From Nocardioidaceae bacterium (GTDB lineage: Bacteria > Actinomycetota > Actinomycetes > Propionibacteriales > Nocardioidaceae): 34,737 nt of DNA. The stretch spans positions 1 through 34,737 of the forward strand of contig JAICWH010000026.1 of NCBI GenBank assembly GCA_025934895.1, in the 5' to 3' direction. The notes under the pieces were generated by a model. That model was not told where the DNA came from. It saw nothing but the letters and a program-made list of their open reading frames with translations, and ran no database searches. A program made the position numbers and the translations under genes. This document shows positions 1 through 8,312 of the stretch, in pieces (the stretch's first letter is position 1; every line of letters starts with the position of its first letter).

Positions 1-48
1 ACCTGCCTTACAAGCAGGTGGTCGCAGGTTCGATCCCTGCTGCGCCCA
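1..48 (+). tRNA. tRNA-Val (anticodon TAC), 5' part outside the window
   Basis: The 3' portion of a tRNA runs off the left edge. Visible are an anticodon stem of CCTGC/GCAGG around the loop CTTACAA (anticodon TAC, valine), a short variable region, a T arm of GCAGG-TTCGATC-CCTGC, the 3' acceptor strand TGCGCCC and discriminator A at 48. CCA is not encoded (CCG follows), as is common in actinobacteria. The D arm and 5' acceptor strand are missing, so pairing of the acceptor stem cannot be checked. Confidence 0.93.
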
Positions 49-238
49 CCGTGTGACCGCAAAGTCATCCCTGAAGGGGCCGGAGCCGGTTCACGAGAGT
101 CGGCCGGCCCGGCTGGTCTTGGTCGGACCTGGACCGACCCCGGAGACCTGCTGCACCGTGGGCGGCCCGGGTGTCGGGTCAGCGCCGCTGGAGGAAATTC
201 CTGAAGTCATCGAGTCGGTGCGACTGGGAGCGGTAGCG

Positions 239-853
239 CTAGCCGACCCGCCACTCTCCTACCTCCCCGAATCCGCTGTCGGTGCCGAACTGCACCTTCG
301 CGATTGTTGCTCTCTTCGGGACCTCGAAAGCGATCACCCCGAGGGCCTTATCGCGCGGCAGGATGTTCACGAGCCCATGTGCGAACTGGGGACCCGCCTT
401 CACGTCGCCCACCAGGTACGACCCGAATGACTGGCCTTTCACGTCGATCACTTTGGCACCGTTACTCGGTGAGTCCTGGTACGCCGACCTGCCCAAGTTG
501 CGGAAACGGAACTGCACCGCCGCGAACCGCTTACCCGGGGCAGGCTTGCTGAACTGGTCAGTAGCCATCGTAGTCGGCACATACTTCACAAGAGTGACGG
601 CCAACTTCTCGCCCGGGGAGGTGTTGCCGCCGAGGGTGATGGTCGAGCCGACGTGTGCGACGGTCTTCTTGTTGGCTGGCTTACCGAGCGGCTTGTTGCG
701 CGCGGTTGCCGAGGACCCGCCGCTCGACTTCCCAGAGGGCGTGTCGGCCTGATTCGTCATCCCGCCCGACGCACAGCCCGCAACGGCTACGAGTGTCAGC
801 GATGCCAGCCAAGCCCTCGACCTCGCACAACTCTGCATGACGAACCGCCTCAT
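239..853 (-). CDS. Putative DUF4352-type secreted lipoprotein
   Basis: A 204-residue exported lipoprotein. Residues 1-26 form a type II signal peptide (basic MRRFVM start, hydrophobic stretch, lipobox VAGC with the lipidated cysteine at 27). A Ser/Gly/Lys/Ala-rich linker of about 40 residues follows, then a beta-rich domain. The domain has the look of DUF4352/immunoglobulin-like extracellular modules: an 'APGKRFAAVQFRFRNLG' core and a late 'GVIAFEVPK' strand. Function is unknown; such proteins usually sit on the outer face of the membrane. I chose the ATG at 853 because a TACTTT box lies exactly 6 nt upstream (860-865), the spacing of a leaderless start, and no Shine-Dalgarno is present. An in-frame ATG at 838 would also leave an intact lipobox. 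It is convergent with the tRNA and divergent from the small membrane protein at 1063. Confidence 0.82.
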   Translation of the reverse strand: MRRFVMQSCARSRAWLASLTLVAVAGCASGGMTNQADTPSGKSSGGSSATARNKPLGKPANKKTVAHVGSTITLGGNTSPGEKLAVTLVKYVPTTMATDQFSKPAPGKRFAAVQFRFRNLGRSAYQDSPSNGAKVIDVKGQSFGSYLVGDVKAGPQFAHGLVNILPRDKALGVIAFEVPKRATIAKVQFGTDSGFGEVGEWRVG

Positions 854-859
854 CCCCGG

Positions 860-865
860 AAAGTA
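860..865 (-). promoter_or_regulatory. -10 box (TACTTT) of a probable leaderless mRNA for the lipoprotein
   Basis: TACTTT matches TANNNT and is followed by 6 nt (CCGGGG) and then the ATG at 853, placing the transcription start on or next to the A of ATG. No clear -35 hexamer is visible. Confidence 0.5.
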
Positions 866-1027
866 GCAGAACGGACCCACCGGCGAGTGGCAGGTCACCC
901 CCGAACGCAGCCACCTCCCCGAGCGCTTGGTGGCGCTGTGCAACATGCCGTCGTCGCTTCGCGGGCTGATGCGCTGCAACACGTCCGACCCGCGACCCTG
1001 CCTGGATACAAAACTCTATGAACTTAG

Positions 1028-1056
1028 TTGACATTAGCGTCTCACTTCGGAACACT
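1028..1056 (+). promoter_or_regulatory. Candidate promoter, TTGACA-17-AACACT, for the small membrane protein
   Basis: A consensus TTGACA (1028-1033) is followed by a 17-nt spacer and AACACT (1051-1056), which keeps only the A and final T of TANNNT. The ATG at 1063 lies 6 nt after the -10 box, so transcription would begin at the start codon. Confidence 0.45.
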
Positions 1057-1062
1057 AGGCAC

Positions 1063-1275
1063 ATGAGCGGATGGGCGTGGGTCATGGTCGGGGGGTTGCT
1101 GTGGGTGCTGGCCGGCCTCCTGGTGAGCCTGGTCATCGGTCTGCTGGTGCGCGCCCGCGACCTGCCCACCGCACGCCACCTGACGGAGCTGCGCACGGAA
1201 GCGCTCGCGGAGGTCCGCGCCGTCCAGGCGTCCCACGACGGCTTCGCCGAGGACCGCTCCGCCACGTTCGCCTGA
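1063..1275 (+). CDS. Small single-helix membrane protein
   Basis: A 70-residue protein with one strongly hydrophobic segment (about residues 4-29, 'WAWVMVGGLLWVLAGLLVSLVIGLLV'-like; Gly/Leu/Val rich) followed by a charged, probably cytoplasmic tail of about 40 residues (Arg/Glu/Ala rich, helical). I do not recognise a family. An in-frame ATG at 1018 would prepend 15 polar residues, but it lies upstream of a TTGACA promoter element whose geometry places the transcript start at 1063, so 1063 is preferred. It is convergent with the peroxiredoxin gene, with a hairpin in between. Confidence 0.6.
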   Translation: MSGWAWVMVGGLLWVLAGLLVSLVIGLLVRARDLPTARHLTELRTEALAEVRAVQASHDGFAEDRSATFA

Positions 1276-1325
1276 GCGTCGCCAGCGCCTGACCCGTGGG
1301 GCGACCCTCGATCAGTGGTCCGGTT

Positions 1326-1369
1326 CGGACCTGCCTGCTGCGCGGACCCGATCGGCAGCCGCAGGTCCG
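1326..1369. terminator. Hairpin between convergent genes, probable bidirectional terminator
   Basis: CGGACCTGC (1326-1334) is perfectly complementary to GCAGGTCCG (1361-1369), with further CTGC/GCAG pairing inside the loop. It starts directly after the peroxiredoxin stop codon (1370-1372) and follows the small membrane protein on the other strand. There is no T-tract, as is usual for actinobacterial terminators. Confidence 0.55.
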
Positions 1370-1831
1370 TCAGCCGATCGCAGCCAGCACGCGGGCCTGC
1401 TCCTCGAGGTCGCGGGCCTGCGGCATCTCGTTGTGCACCGTCCACCGCAGCACGCCCTCCTTGTCCACGATGAACGTGGACCGGTCCGCGCAGCCGCGCT
1501 TGTCGTTGAACACGCCGTAGGACCGGGCCACCTCCCCGTGCGGCCAGAAGTCCGAGAGCAGGGGGAAGGTCAGCCCGTCCTGCTCGGCGAAGGCGCGCAG
1601 CGAGAACATCGGGTCGCAGGAGACGGCGAGGAGCTGCACGTCGCCGGAGGAGAACGTCGGGAGGCTGTCGCGCACCGCGCACAGCTCGCCGGTGCAGACG
1701 CTGCTGAAGGCGTACGGGTAAAACATCACGGTCACCGCCTTCGTCCCGCGAAACGATGCCAGGCTCACCGGCTGGCCGTGCTGGTCGCGCAGCTCGAAGT
1801 CAGGGGCGGGTTCGCCGATCTCCAGGGTCAT
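1370..1831 (-). CDS. AhpE/Bcp-type peroxiredoxin
   Basis: A 153-residue thiol peroxidase of the thioredoxin fold that reduces peroxides in the cytoplasm. The peroxidatic cysteine is C46 in the motif PYAFSSVCTGEL. A second cysteine, C51, gives the C-X4-C spacing of Bcp-type atypical 2-Cys enzymes, whereas the rest of the sequence (APDFELRDQHGQ, FPLLSDFWPHGEVARSYGVFN) resembles mycobacterial one-Cys AhpE. So an AhpE-like backbone may carry an intramolecular resolving cysteine. Its ATG overlaps the stop of the acyl-CoA synthetase gene (ATGA at 1828-1831), which indicates translational coupling. From memory, the DUF3052/peroxiredoxin/aceE neighbourhood is common in actinobacteria. Confidence 0.93.
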   Translation of the reverse strand: MTLEIGEPAPDFELRDQHGQPVSLASFRGTKAVTVMFYPYAFSSVCTGELCAVRDSLPTFSSGDVQLLAVSCDPMFSLRAFAEQDGLTFPLLSDFWPHGEVARSYGVFNDKRGCADRSTFIVDKEGVLRWTVHNEMPQARDLEEQARVLAAIG

Positions 1832-3423
1832 GGGTGCTCCTCTGTTGGTGGGTGCGAGTGGTCGGAAACGAGCGCTCGCTTCAGGATCTTGCCGGTGGCG
1901 TTGCGTGGCAGCTCGTCGAGGAAGACGATCTCACGCGGCACCTTGAACCGCGCCAGTCTGCTGCGCACATGGTCCTTCAGCTCGGCCTCGCTGACGTCGG
2001 ACCCCACGGCGCGTACGACGAACGCGCGCAGCCGTTGGCCGTAGTCCTTGTCAGCCACGCCGACGGCGGCCGCGTCGGCCACCCCTTCGTGTCGAACCAG
2101 GACGTCCTCGACCTCGTTCGGGAACACGTTCTCGCCGCCCGAGACGATCATCTCGTCGTCGCGACCCTCGACGACGAGCCGGCCGTCACCGTCGAAGCGC
2201 CCCACGTCTCCGGTCGCCATCAGGCCGTCCACGACGTCCCGGCTGCCGCCACCGGTGTAGCCCTCGAACAGGATCCTGTTGCCCACGAAGATCCGCCCGA
2301 CCCGGCCCCGGGGCAGCTCGGTTCCGTCGTCGTCGAGGATCCGCACCACCGTTGCGTACGGCGGTCGGCCCGCCGTACCGGGCGAGGCCCGTAGTTCGGC
2401 CGGCGACGCGACGGAGGCGTAGGCCACCTCGGTCGAGCCGTACACGTTGTACAGGTGGTCACCGAACTGGTCCATCCATGCGTTCGCGAGGTCCCCCGGC
2501 AGCGACGAGCCGGAGGTGGCGACCACCCGCACCCGCGACAGATCGTAGGAGTCGAGGGTCTCCTTCGGCAGTGCCAGGATGCGTTGCAGCATCACCGGGA
2601 TCACCACGAGGGAGTCGCATTCCTCCTCGGTGACCGTCCTCAGGCAGTCCTCCGGGTCGAACCTCCGGCGGAGCACGATCGCTGAGCCGAGCAGCATCGA
2701 CAGGGCGAAGTGCGCCCAGCCCCAGGTGTGGAAGAGCGGAGCGGCGACATGGCTGCGCCACCCGGCCCGCAGCGGCAGTCGGGACAGCAGGGCCGTCGCG
2801 GCCTCGATCCCGGCATCGCTGCGCGGCGCCCCCTTCGGCGCACCGGTGGTGCCCGAGGTGAGGATCACGATGCGGCTGCGCCTGCGCGGTGGAGTCCGGC
2901 GGCCGGGGTCCCCCGCCTCGACCAGCGACTCCAGCGTGAGGGCATCCGGGTCCGGCTCGTCGACCCACGCCAGGACGCGCCGGACGTCGGATCCTGCGAG
3001 CAGGCCCTCGAACTCCGCGTCGTGGACCACCAGGGCCGGGCTCTCCCGGACGAGCACCTCGAGCAGCTGCGGACCCGCGAACGCGGTGTTCAGGTAGACG
3101 AGGTCGGCCCCGATCTTGGCGGCGGCGAGGCTGACGTCGACGAAGCCGCGGTGGTTGCGGCACATCACCGCTATCCCGTCACCGGGGCCGACGCCCTGGG
3201 TGGACAGGCAGTCGGCGAGCCGGTCGCTGCGCACGTCCAGCTCACCGAAGGTCAAGGTGCCACGCTCGTCGACGACGCAGGGCCGGTCCGGCTCCAGGAT
3301 CGCCATGGCGGCGAAGCCGCCTGCCGGACCCATCCCCCAGGCAGCGAGCGTCCTGGCGACGCGGACGAGACGGAGGGGCGGGTACGCCCGCAGCACCCCT
3401 GCCCCGGCGAGCACCCGCAGCAT
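1828..3423 (-). CDS. Acyl-CoA synthetase (FadD-like, AMP-forming)
   Basis: A 531-residue ANL-superfamily adenylating enzyme that should activate a carboxylic acid, most likely a fatty acid, to its CoA thioester via an acyl-AMP. Visible signatures are the phosphate-binding loop TSGTTGAPKG (189-198), YGSTE (328-332), ATGDVG with the nucleotide-ribose Asp (403-408), the hinge region VVEGRDDEMIVSGGENVFP (417-435) and the catalytic lysine K512 in PRNATGKILKRAL. The hydrophobic N-terminus ('LRAYPPLRLVRVARTLAAWG') resembles mycobacterial FadD2/FadD12-type enzymes. The reading frame stays open far upstream into the DUF3052 gene, so the start is uncertain. I chose ATG 3423; TTG 3471, just after the DUF3052 stop, would add 16 residues. 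Neither has a good Shine-Dalgarno, so coupling to DUF3052 is likely. Acyl-chain specificity cannot be read from the sequence. Confidence 0.92.
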   Translation of the reverse strand: MLRVLAGAGVLRAYPPLRLVRVARTLAAWGMGPAGGFAAMAILEPDRPCVVDERGTLTFGELDVRSDRLADCLSTQGVGPGDGIAVMCRNHRGFVDVSLAAAKIGADLVYLNTAFAGPQLLEVLVRESPALVVHDAEFEGLLAGSDVRRVLAWVDEPDPDALTLESLVEAGDPGRRTPPRRRSRIVILTSGTTGAPKGAPRSDAGIEAATALLSRLPLRAGWRSHVAAPLFHTWGWAHFALSMLLGSAIVLRRRFDPEDCLRTVTEEECDSLVVIPVMLQRILALPKETLDSYDLSRVRVVATSGSSLPGDLANAWMDQFGDHLYNVYGSTEVAYASVASPAELRASPGTAGRPPYATVVRILDDDGTELPRGRVGRIFVGNRILFEGYTGGGSRDVVDGLMATGDVGRFDGDGRLVVEGRDDEMIVSGGENVFPNEVEDVLVRHEGVADAAAVGVADKDYGQRLRAFVVRAVGSDVSEAELKDHVRSRLARFKVPREIVFLDELPRNATGKILKRALVSDHSHPPTEEHP

Positions 3424-3476
3424 CGTGGGCGTCCCGGCAGCCAGCCGCAGGGCCCTGGTCGGGTCGGGCAACGGGC

Positions 3477-3911
3477 TCAGCGGGGCGACTTCGGCGCCAC
3501 CAGCCGGGTGGCGGCCCAGTCCTGGCTCACCGCCACCGTGGTGGTGGTGGCGAGCCCGGCCACCGGCGCAGCCTCGGCGATGTCGGCGGGGTCCACCGCG
3601 TTGGGGCGGCCCACCTTGGGGGTCAGCAGCCAGATCACCCCGCCGGCGACCAGGTCGCTCAGCGAGTCCATCAGCGTGTCCACCAGGTCGCCGTCGTCGT
3701 CGCGCCACCACAGCACGACGGAGTCGACCACGTTGCCGTAGTCCCCGTCGACCATGTCGGCGTCGATGGCGTCTTCTATCTCGGCCCGCAGGCCGTCGTC
3801 CACGTCCTCGTCCCAGCCGAGCTCCTGGACGACCATTCCGGTCCTCAACCCCAGCCGCTCGCCGGCGTTCTGGGTGGCGGTGCCATCGTGGCCACCCGCG
3901 GTCGCGCTCAC
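3477..3911 (-). CDS. DUF3052 family protein
   Basis: A 144-residue actinobacterial protein of unknown function. Characteristic stretches are 'RLGLRTGMVVQELGWDEDVD', the acidic 'DGDYGNVVDSVVLWWRDDDGDLVD', 'GGVIWLLTPKVGR' and the C-terminal 'DWAATRLVAPKSPR'. The start is the GTG at 3911, because GGAGGAG lies about 4-6 nt upstream. The ATG at 3926 would itself be read as part of that ribosome-binding site and is rejected. It is the first gene of a three-gene cluster (DUF3052, acyl-CoA synthetase, peroxiredoxin) and is divergent from aceE across a 434-bp region. The family's recurrent position next to aceE suggests a link to central carbon metabolism, but no biochemical role is established to my knowledge. 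Confidence 0.93.
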   Translation of the reverse strand: MSATAGGHDGTATQNAGERLGLRTGMVVQELGWDEDVDDGLRAEIEDAIDADMVDGDYGNVVDSVVLWWRDDDGDLVDTLMDSLSDLVAGGVIWLLTPKVGRPNAVDPADIAEAAPVAGLATTTTVAVSQDWAATRLVAPKSPR

Positions 3912-4345
3912 GTCACTCCTCCACATCTTTCACCGGTCACGGGTGCCGTCCCGCCTGTCCTGCTGATGCAACCGTGCGTCCTTGCTGGTAGTCCATCCGA
4001 TGTCGTCGCGGTGCGCAAGGCCGCCCGGTGGATGTCACGCTAGTGCCAAGCCCTCCCAGGAGCGTGAGGATCGACCCAGCCCGTCATCGCAACGGCGCGG
4101 GTCGCGGCCGTAGAGGTCGACTCTGCGCACCGCCGGTCGGGCGACCGGTCCGCGTCGGGCGGCGGGGCGTATCGGGCCGGGCGGCCCCCGGGATCCCGGG
4201 TCGGTAGCGGGCGGACGTTTCGCCTCCGCTCGGAGCGTGGCACGATGACAGTGACGGTCCCGCGACCAGGGACCGCCTCGTGCCCGACGCATCTCGGGCA
4301 GACATCCGGCACATCGGGCAGAGCGAGCACGAGAGCAGAGGAATC
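3912..4345. promoter_or_regulatory. Divergent regulatory region between DUF3052 and aceE
   Basis: 434 bp without a supported gene. It holds three closely spaced inverted repeats: CCGGTCG-GG-CGACCGG (4133-4148), GGGCC-GGGC-GGCCC (4174-4187), and the perfect palindrome CCCGGGATCCCGGG (4187-4200). These could be operators or leader hairpins for aceE, but short GC-rich palindromes are expected by chance in this composition. I see no convincing -35/-10 pair. Confidence 0.4.
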
Positions 4346-7138
4346 GTGGCCACAGGTTCTCAGCAGTCCTCCGGCAAGTCATCGGGCCGACCGCAGGTCA
4401 TCCACGAGGGACTACCCACCCAGCTTCCCGACATCGACCCCGACGAGACCAACGAGTGGCTGGACTCCTTCGACGCGATGGTCGGGGACCGCGGCCGCGG
4501 CCGGGCCCGCTACCTGATGCTCCGGCTGCTCGAGCGGGCCCGGGAGCAGAACGTCGGGGTCCCCGCGCTGCGCAGCACCGACTACATCAACACCATCGCT
4601 CCCGAGAAGGAGCCGTGGTTCCCCGGGGATGAGCACATCGAGCGACGGATCCGCGCCTTCCTGCGCTGGAACGCCGCCGTCATCGTCTCCACCGCGAACC
4701 GCAAGGGCCTCGAGGTCGGCGGGCACATTGCGACGTACCAGTCCGCGGCCTCGCTCTACGAGGTCGGCTTCAACCACTTCCTCCGCGGCAAGGACCACCC
4801 CGGCGGCGGTGACCAGATCTACTTCCAGGGGCACGCGTCCCCGGGCATCTACGCCCGCGCGTTCCTCGAGGGCCGGCTCACCGAGACCCAGCTGTCCCGC
4901 TTCCGCCAAGAGGTGCAGCACGGCGTGGGCCAGGGACTGTCGTCGTACCCGCACCCGCGGCTGATGCCGGACTTCTGGGAGTTCCCCACCGTCTCGATGG
5001 GGCTCACCGCGCTGAACTCCATCTACCAGGCGCGGTTCAACCGCTACCTGGCGAACCGCGGCATCAAGGACACCAGCGACCAGCACGTGTGGGCGTTCCT
5101 CGGTGACGGCGAGATGGGCGAGCCGGAGTCGCTCGGCGCCATCGGGGTCGCGGCGCGTGAGGAGCTCGACAACCTGACCTTCGTGATCAACTGCAACCTG
5201 CAGCAGCTCGACGGGCCGGTGCGCGGCAACGGGAAGATCATCCAGGAGCTGGAGTCGACGTTCCGGGGCGCCGGCTGGAACGTCATCAAGGTGGTCTGGG
5301 GCCGCCAGTGGGACGACCTGCTGGCGCGCGACGTCGACGGTGTGCTGGTGAACAAGATGAACAGCACCCCCGACGGCCAGTTCCAGACCTACTCGGTCGA
5401 GTCCGGCGGCTACGTCCGGGAGAACTTCTTCGGCGGCGACCCCCGGCTGCGCAAGATGGTCGAGCACATGAGCGACGACCAGATCATGAAGCTGCCGCGC
5501 GGCGGCCACGACTACCGCAAGGTCTACTCGGCGTTCGACGCTGCAACCAAGCACGTCGGCCAGCCCACCGTGATCCTGGCGCACACCATCAAGGGCTGGA
5601 CGATCGACGCCCTCGAGGGCAAGAACGCCACGCACCAGATGAAGAAGCTGACGAAGTCCGACCTGAAGACCTTCCGGGACCGGCTCTACCTGCCGATCAC
5701 CGACAAGGAGATCGACGAGTCGGAGGTCGCTCCGTTCTTCCACCCGGGGGAGGACTCTCCCGAGATGGAGTACATGATGGAGCGTCGTCGCCAGCTCGGC
5801 GGCTCCCTGCCCAAGCGTGTGAACCGCTCCCAGCTGCTGAAGCTGCCCGGGGACAAGACGTATGCCGAGCTCAAGCAGGGCTCGGGCAAGCAGGCCATCG
5901 CCACCACCATGGCGCTGGTGCGGCTGCTGCGCGACCTGATGAAGGACAAGGAGATCGGCAAGCGGATCGTGCCGATCGCCCCGGACGAGTACCGCACCTT
6001 CGGGATGGACGGGATGTTCCCGACGGCCAAGGTCTACAACCCCATGGGCCAGCGCTACGAGTCCGTGGACCGCAACATGCTCCTCGCCTACAAGGAGTCC
6101 GTGCAGGGGCAGATGCTGCACGAGGGCATCTCCGAGGCGGGTGCCGTGGCGTCCGCGACGGCGGCGGGCTCGGCCTACACCACGCACGGCGAGCACATGA
6201 TCCCGTTCTACCTCTTCTACTCGATGTTCGGCTTCCAACGCACCGGTGACTCGATCTGGGCGATGGCCGACCAGCTCGCCCGTGGCTTCCTGATCGGCGC
6301 CACGGCCGGTCGCACCACCCTGACCGGTGAGGGCCTGCAGCACGCGGACGGCCACTCGCCGCTGCTCGCGGTGACCAACCCGGCGGTCGTGCACTACGAC
6401 CCGGCGATGGCCTACGAGATCAGCTACATCGTCCAGGACGGGCTGCGTCGGATGTACGGCGGCACGGACGAGCACCCCGAGGGTGAGAGCGTCATCTACT
6501 ACATCACCGTCTACAACGAGCCGACGATCCAGCCCAAGGAGCCGGACGACCTCGACGTGCAGGGGTTGCTCAAGGGGATCTACCACCTGTCTCCGCCACC
6601 CGAGGTCTCGGGCGGGGAGAACCCACCCCGCGTGCAGCTGCTGGCGTCCGGCGTGGGTCTGCCATGGGCGACGCACGCTGCAAAGATGCTGGCCGAGGAC
6701 TGGGGGGTCGCCGCGGACACCTGGTCGGTGACGTCGTGGAACGAGCTGGCGCGCGACGGGGCGGCCGCCGAGGAGTGGAACCTCCTGCACCCCTCCGAGC
6801 CGGCGCACGTCCCCTACGTGACCGACAAGCTCAAGGACAGCGAGGGTCCGTTCGTGGCGGTCAGCGACTACATGCGGGCGGTGCCGAACCAGATCGCCAA
6901 ATGGATCCCCGGTGACTACCACGCGCTCGGTGCGGACGGCTTCGGCTTCGCAGACACCCGTCCCGCCGCCCGGCGGTTCTTCCACATCGACGCGCAGTCG
7001 GTCGTGGTGCAGGCGCTTCAGGCGCTGGCGCTGCGGGGCGAGGTGAAGCCTGAGGTGGTCCAGGAGGCGTTCGACACCTACCGGATCGATGACCCGACCG
7101 CCGTGCGGGGGGTGAAGCAGGAAGGCGGAGACGCCTGA
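4346..7138 (+). CDS. aceE: Pyruvate dehydrogenase E1 component, homodimeric type
   Basis: A 930-residue thiamine-diphosphate enzyme that decarboxylates pyruvate and passes the acetyl group to the lipoyl domains of E2, feeding acetyl-CoA to the TCA cycle and the fatty-acid locus downstream. The length and single-chain architecture fit the E. coli AceE type, not the alpha/beta type. Visible are [20 protein letters not shown] (about 125-144), [18 protein letters not shown] (161-178) and the ThDP/Mg motif [10 protein letters not shown] ending in INCN (253-284). The frame is open upstream to an ATG at 4280, but GTG 4346 is preceded by AGAGGAA at ideal distance and gives a typical low-complexity N-terminus ([14 protein letters not shown]), so it is preferred. 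It appears monocistronic, with a hairpin 28 bp after the stop. The E2 and E3 genes are not in the window. Confidence 0.98.
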   Translation: MATGSQQSSGKSSGRPQVIHEGLPTQLPDIDPDETNEWLDSFDAMVGDRGRGRARYLMLRLLERAREQNVGVPALRSTDYINTIAPEKEPWFPGDEHIERRIRAFLRWNAAVIVSTANRKGLEVGGHIATYQSAASLYEVGFNHFLRGKDHPGGGDQIYFQGHASPGIYARAFLEGRLTETQLSRFRQEVQHGVGQGLSSYPHPRLMPDFWEFPTVSMGLTALNSIYQARFNRYLANRGIKDTSDQHVWAFLGDGEMGEPESLGAIGVAAREELDNLTFVINCNLQQLDGPVRGNGKIIQELESTFRGAGWNVIKVVWGRQWDDLLARDVDGVLVNKMNSTPDGQFQTYSVESGGYVRENFFGGDPRLRKMVEHMSDDQIMKLPRGGHDYRKVYSAFDAATKHVGQPTVILAHTIKGWTIDALEGKNATHQMKKLTKSDLKTFRDRLYLPITDKEIDESEVAPFFHPGEDSPEMEYMMERRRQLGGSLPKRVNRSQLLKLPGDKTYAELKQGSGKQAIATTMALVRLLRDLMKDKEIGKRIVPIAPDEYRTFGMDGMFPTAKVYNPMGQRYESVDRNMLLAYKESVQGQMLHEGISEAGAVASATAAGSAYTTHGEHMIPFYLFYSMFGFQRTGDSIWAMADQLARGFLIGATAGRTTLTGEGLQHADGHSPLLAVTNPAVVHYDPAMAYEISYIVQDGLRRMYGGTDEHPEGESVIYYITVYNEPTIQPKEPDDLDVQGLLKGIYHLSPPPEVSGGENPPRVQLLASGVGLPWATHAAKMLAEDWGVAADTWSVTSWNELARDGAAAEEWNLLHPSEPAHVPYVTDKLKDSEGPFVAVSDYMRAVPNQIAKWIPGDYHALGADGFGFADTRPAARRFFHIDAQSVVVQALQALALRGEVKPEVVQEAFDTYRIDDPTAVRGVKQEGGDA

Positions 7139-7165
7139 GGCACCCTCGAGGCAGTCGACGCCTTT

Positions 7166-7200
7166 CCGGACGCACCCCGCTCACCGGGGTCTCGGTCCGG
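7166..7200 (+). terminator. Two-tier hairpin downstream of aceE
   Basis: CCGGAC (7166-7171) pairs with GTCCGG (7195-7200). Inside it, ACCCCG (7174-7179) pairs with CGGGGT (7185-7190) around a 5-nt loop. It lies between the convergent aceE and alpha/beta hydrolase stops and could serve both. There is no T-tract. Confidence 0.5.
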
Positions 7201-7216
7201 GTCGGCGGTCCGGACG

Positions 7217-8179
7217 TCAGGCGATCTCCATGGCCGGTAGCGCCGCCACCGGGGCCTCGACGACCGGAAGCGCCCCGTGCGGGCCGGCGGCGAGCAGGGC
7301 GCGCCAGCGGTGCCTGCGGTAGGTCGCAGGCGGGTTCGACCGGATGAACTCGTCGAGAACCCGCATGAACCGCTGCGGGTGGTCCTTGTGGGGGAAGTGC
7401 CCCGCGTCCGCGATGACCTCGATCGTCGCGCCAGGCGCCAGCTCCGCCGCCACCCGGGCGTGCCGGACCGGGATCACGCTGTCCTCGGTGCCCCACAGGA
7501 CGCACATCGGCATCGCCTCGGTGAGGTAGGCGCGGTCGGCCATCGTAACGATCTGACCTCGCCAGTCGACCACCGCCGACACGACGTGCCGAATCGCCCG
7601 GCGAGCGTTCGGGTCCTTGAAGGAGTCGACGATCTCTGCGACCTCGTCGAGGTCACGCAGGTGCGGCAGCCCGGTCGCGGCCAGCACCCGCAGCCCGGTC
7701 GTGGTGACCTGGCGGACCCCTGGCAACGTCGCCATCCCCATCACCTGGTGGAAGCCCGGCAGGGTGATCGCACGGATCGCCGGGGTCACCTCCGGCCCCA
7801 GGCCCCCCGGCGCCACGAGCACCATCCGTTCGGTGCGCTCGGGGAACTGGTAGGCGAACTGCATCGCCACGCCACCACCGAAGCTGTGCCCCACGACCGT
7901 GACCCGGTCGATCCCGAGCACGGTGAGCAGGTCACGCATGCCGTTGGCATAGCCGCCGAGACTGTAGTCGGCGCGCGGCTTCGCGGAGCGCCCGTGACCC
8001 AGCAGGTCCGGCGCGATGACCGTGTAGTGCCGCGACAGGGCGGCGAGCACCGGGTGCCAGGTCGTGTGGTCGCAGCCGAGCCCGTGCAGCAGGAGCAGGG
8101 CCGGTCCCTGGCCGCACTTCACGAAGGCACGCACGTGCCCGTGGATGGTGAGGTACTCGACCTCTGGGGCCCTGGGCAT
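7217..8179 (-). CDS. Alpha/beta hydrolase
   Basis: A 320-residue alpha/beta-hydrolase-fold protein. The oxyanion-hole motif LLLHGLG (29-35), nucleophile elbow GHSFGG with S99, acid residue D233 in WGTEDSVIP and catalytic H261 in ADAGHFPHKD form a complete triad. No signal peptide is seen, so it is probably cytoplasmic. The substrate is unknown; the overall pattern fits esterases, epoxide hydrolases or meta-cleavage hydrolases. The start ATG 8179 has GAGGAG 4 nt upstream. Longer in-frame versions (for example from the ATG of 'MINYP') extend into the region upstream of the divergent fasR-like gene and lack a ribosome-binding site. TATCCT and TACAGT lie in that upstream stretch as possible -10 boxes. 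The last 30 residues are Ala/Pro/Val rich and outside the fold. Confidence 0.9.
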   Translation of the reverse strand: MPRAPEVEYLTIHGHVRAFVKCGQGPALLLLHGLGCDHTTWHPVLAALSRHYTVIAPDLLGHGRSAKPRADYSLGGYANGMRDLLTVLGIDRVTVVGHSFGGGVAMQFAYQFPERTERMVLVAPGGLGPEVTPAIRAITLPGFHQVMGMATLPGVRQVTTTGLRVLAATGLPHLRDLDEVAEIVDSFKDPNARRAIRHVVSAVVDWRGQIVTMADRAYLTEAMPMCVLWGTEDSVIPVRHARVAAELAPGATIEVIADAGHFPHKDHPQRFMRVLDEFIRSNPPATYRRHRWRALLAAGPHGALPVVEAPVAALPAMEIA

Positions 8180-8299
8180 CGCGCTCCTCGCAGGATAGTT
8201 GATCATTACTGTATCCAGATCGCCGGGTTTCACCCTCGGAACGCCGGGTGACCTTCGCAGAACCAGCCGAGCCGGGGCCCGCGGGCCACGGCAGTGACC

Positions 8300-8305
8300 T
8301 AGGGT
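8300..8305 (+). promoter_or_regulatory. -10 box (TAGGGT) of a probable leaderless mRNA for the FasR-like regulator
   Basis: TAGGGT is followed by exactly 7 nt and the GTG start at 8313, so transcription should start at the G of GTG. No Shine-Dalgarno is needed in that case and none is convincing. A -35 element is not evident. Confidence 0.5.
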
Positions 8306-8312
8306 CGACCCC

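Noticed and set aside
1018-1062. Start of the small membrane protein at ATG 1018
   Set aside because: A TTGACA promoter element lies downstream of it, and the 15 extra residues are polar and unlike a membrane-protein N-terminus.
4412-6985. An 857-codon open frame antisense to aceE
   Set aside because: It is the mirror of a highly conserved gene in GC-rich DNA. The product is Val/Arg/Leu/His-rich low-complexity sequence with no domain.
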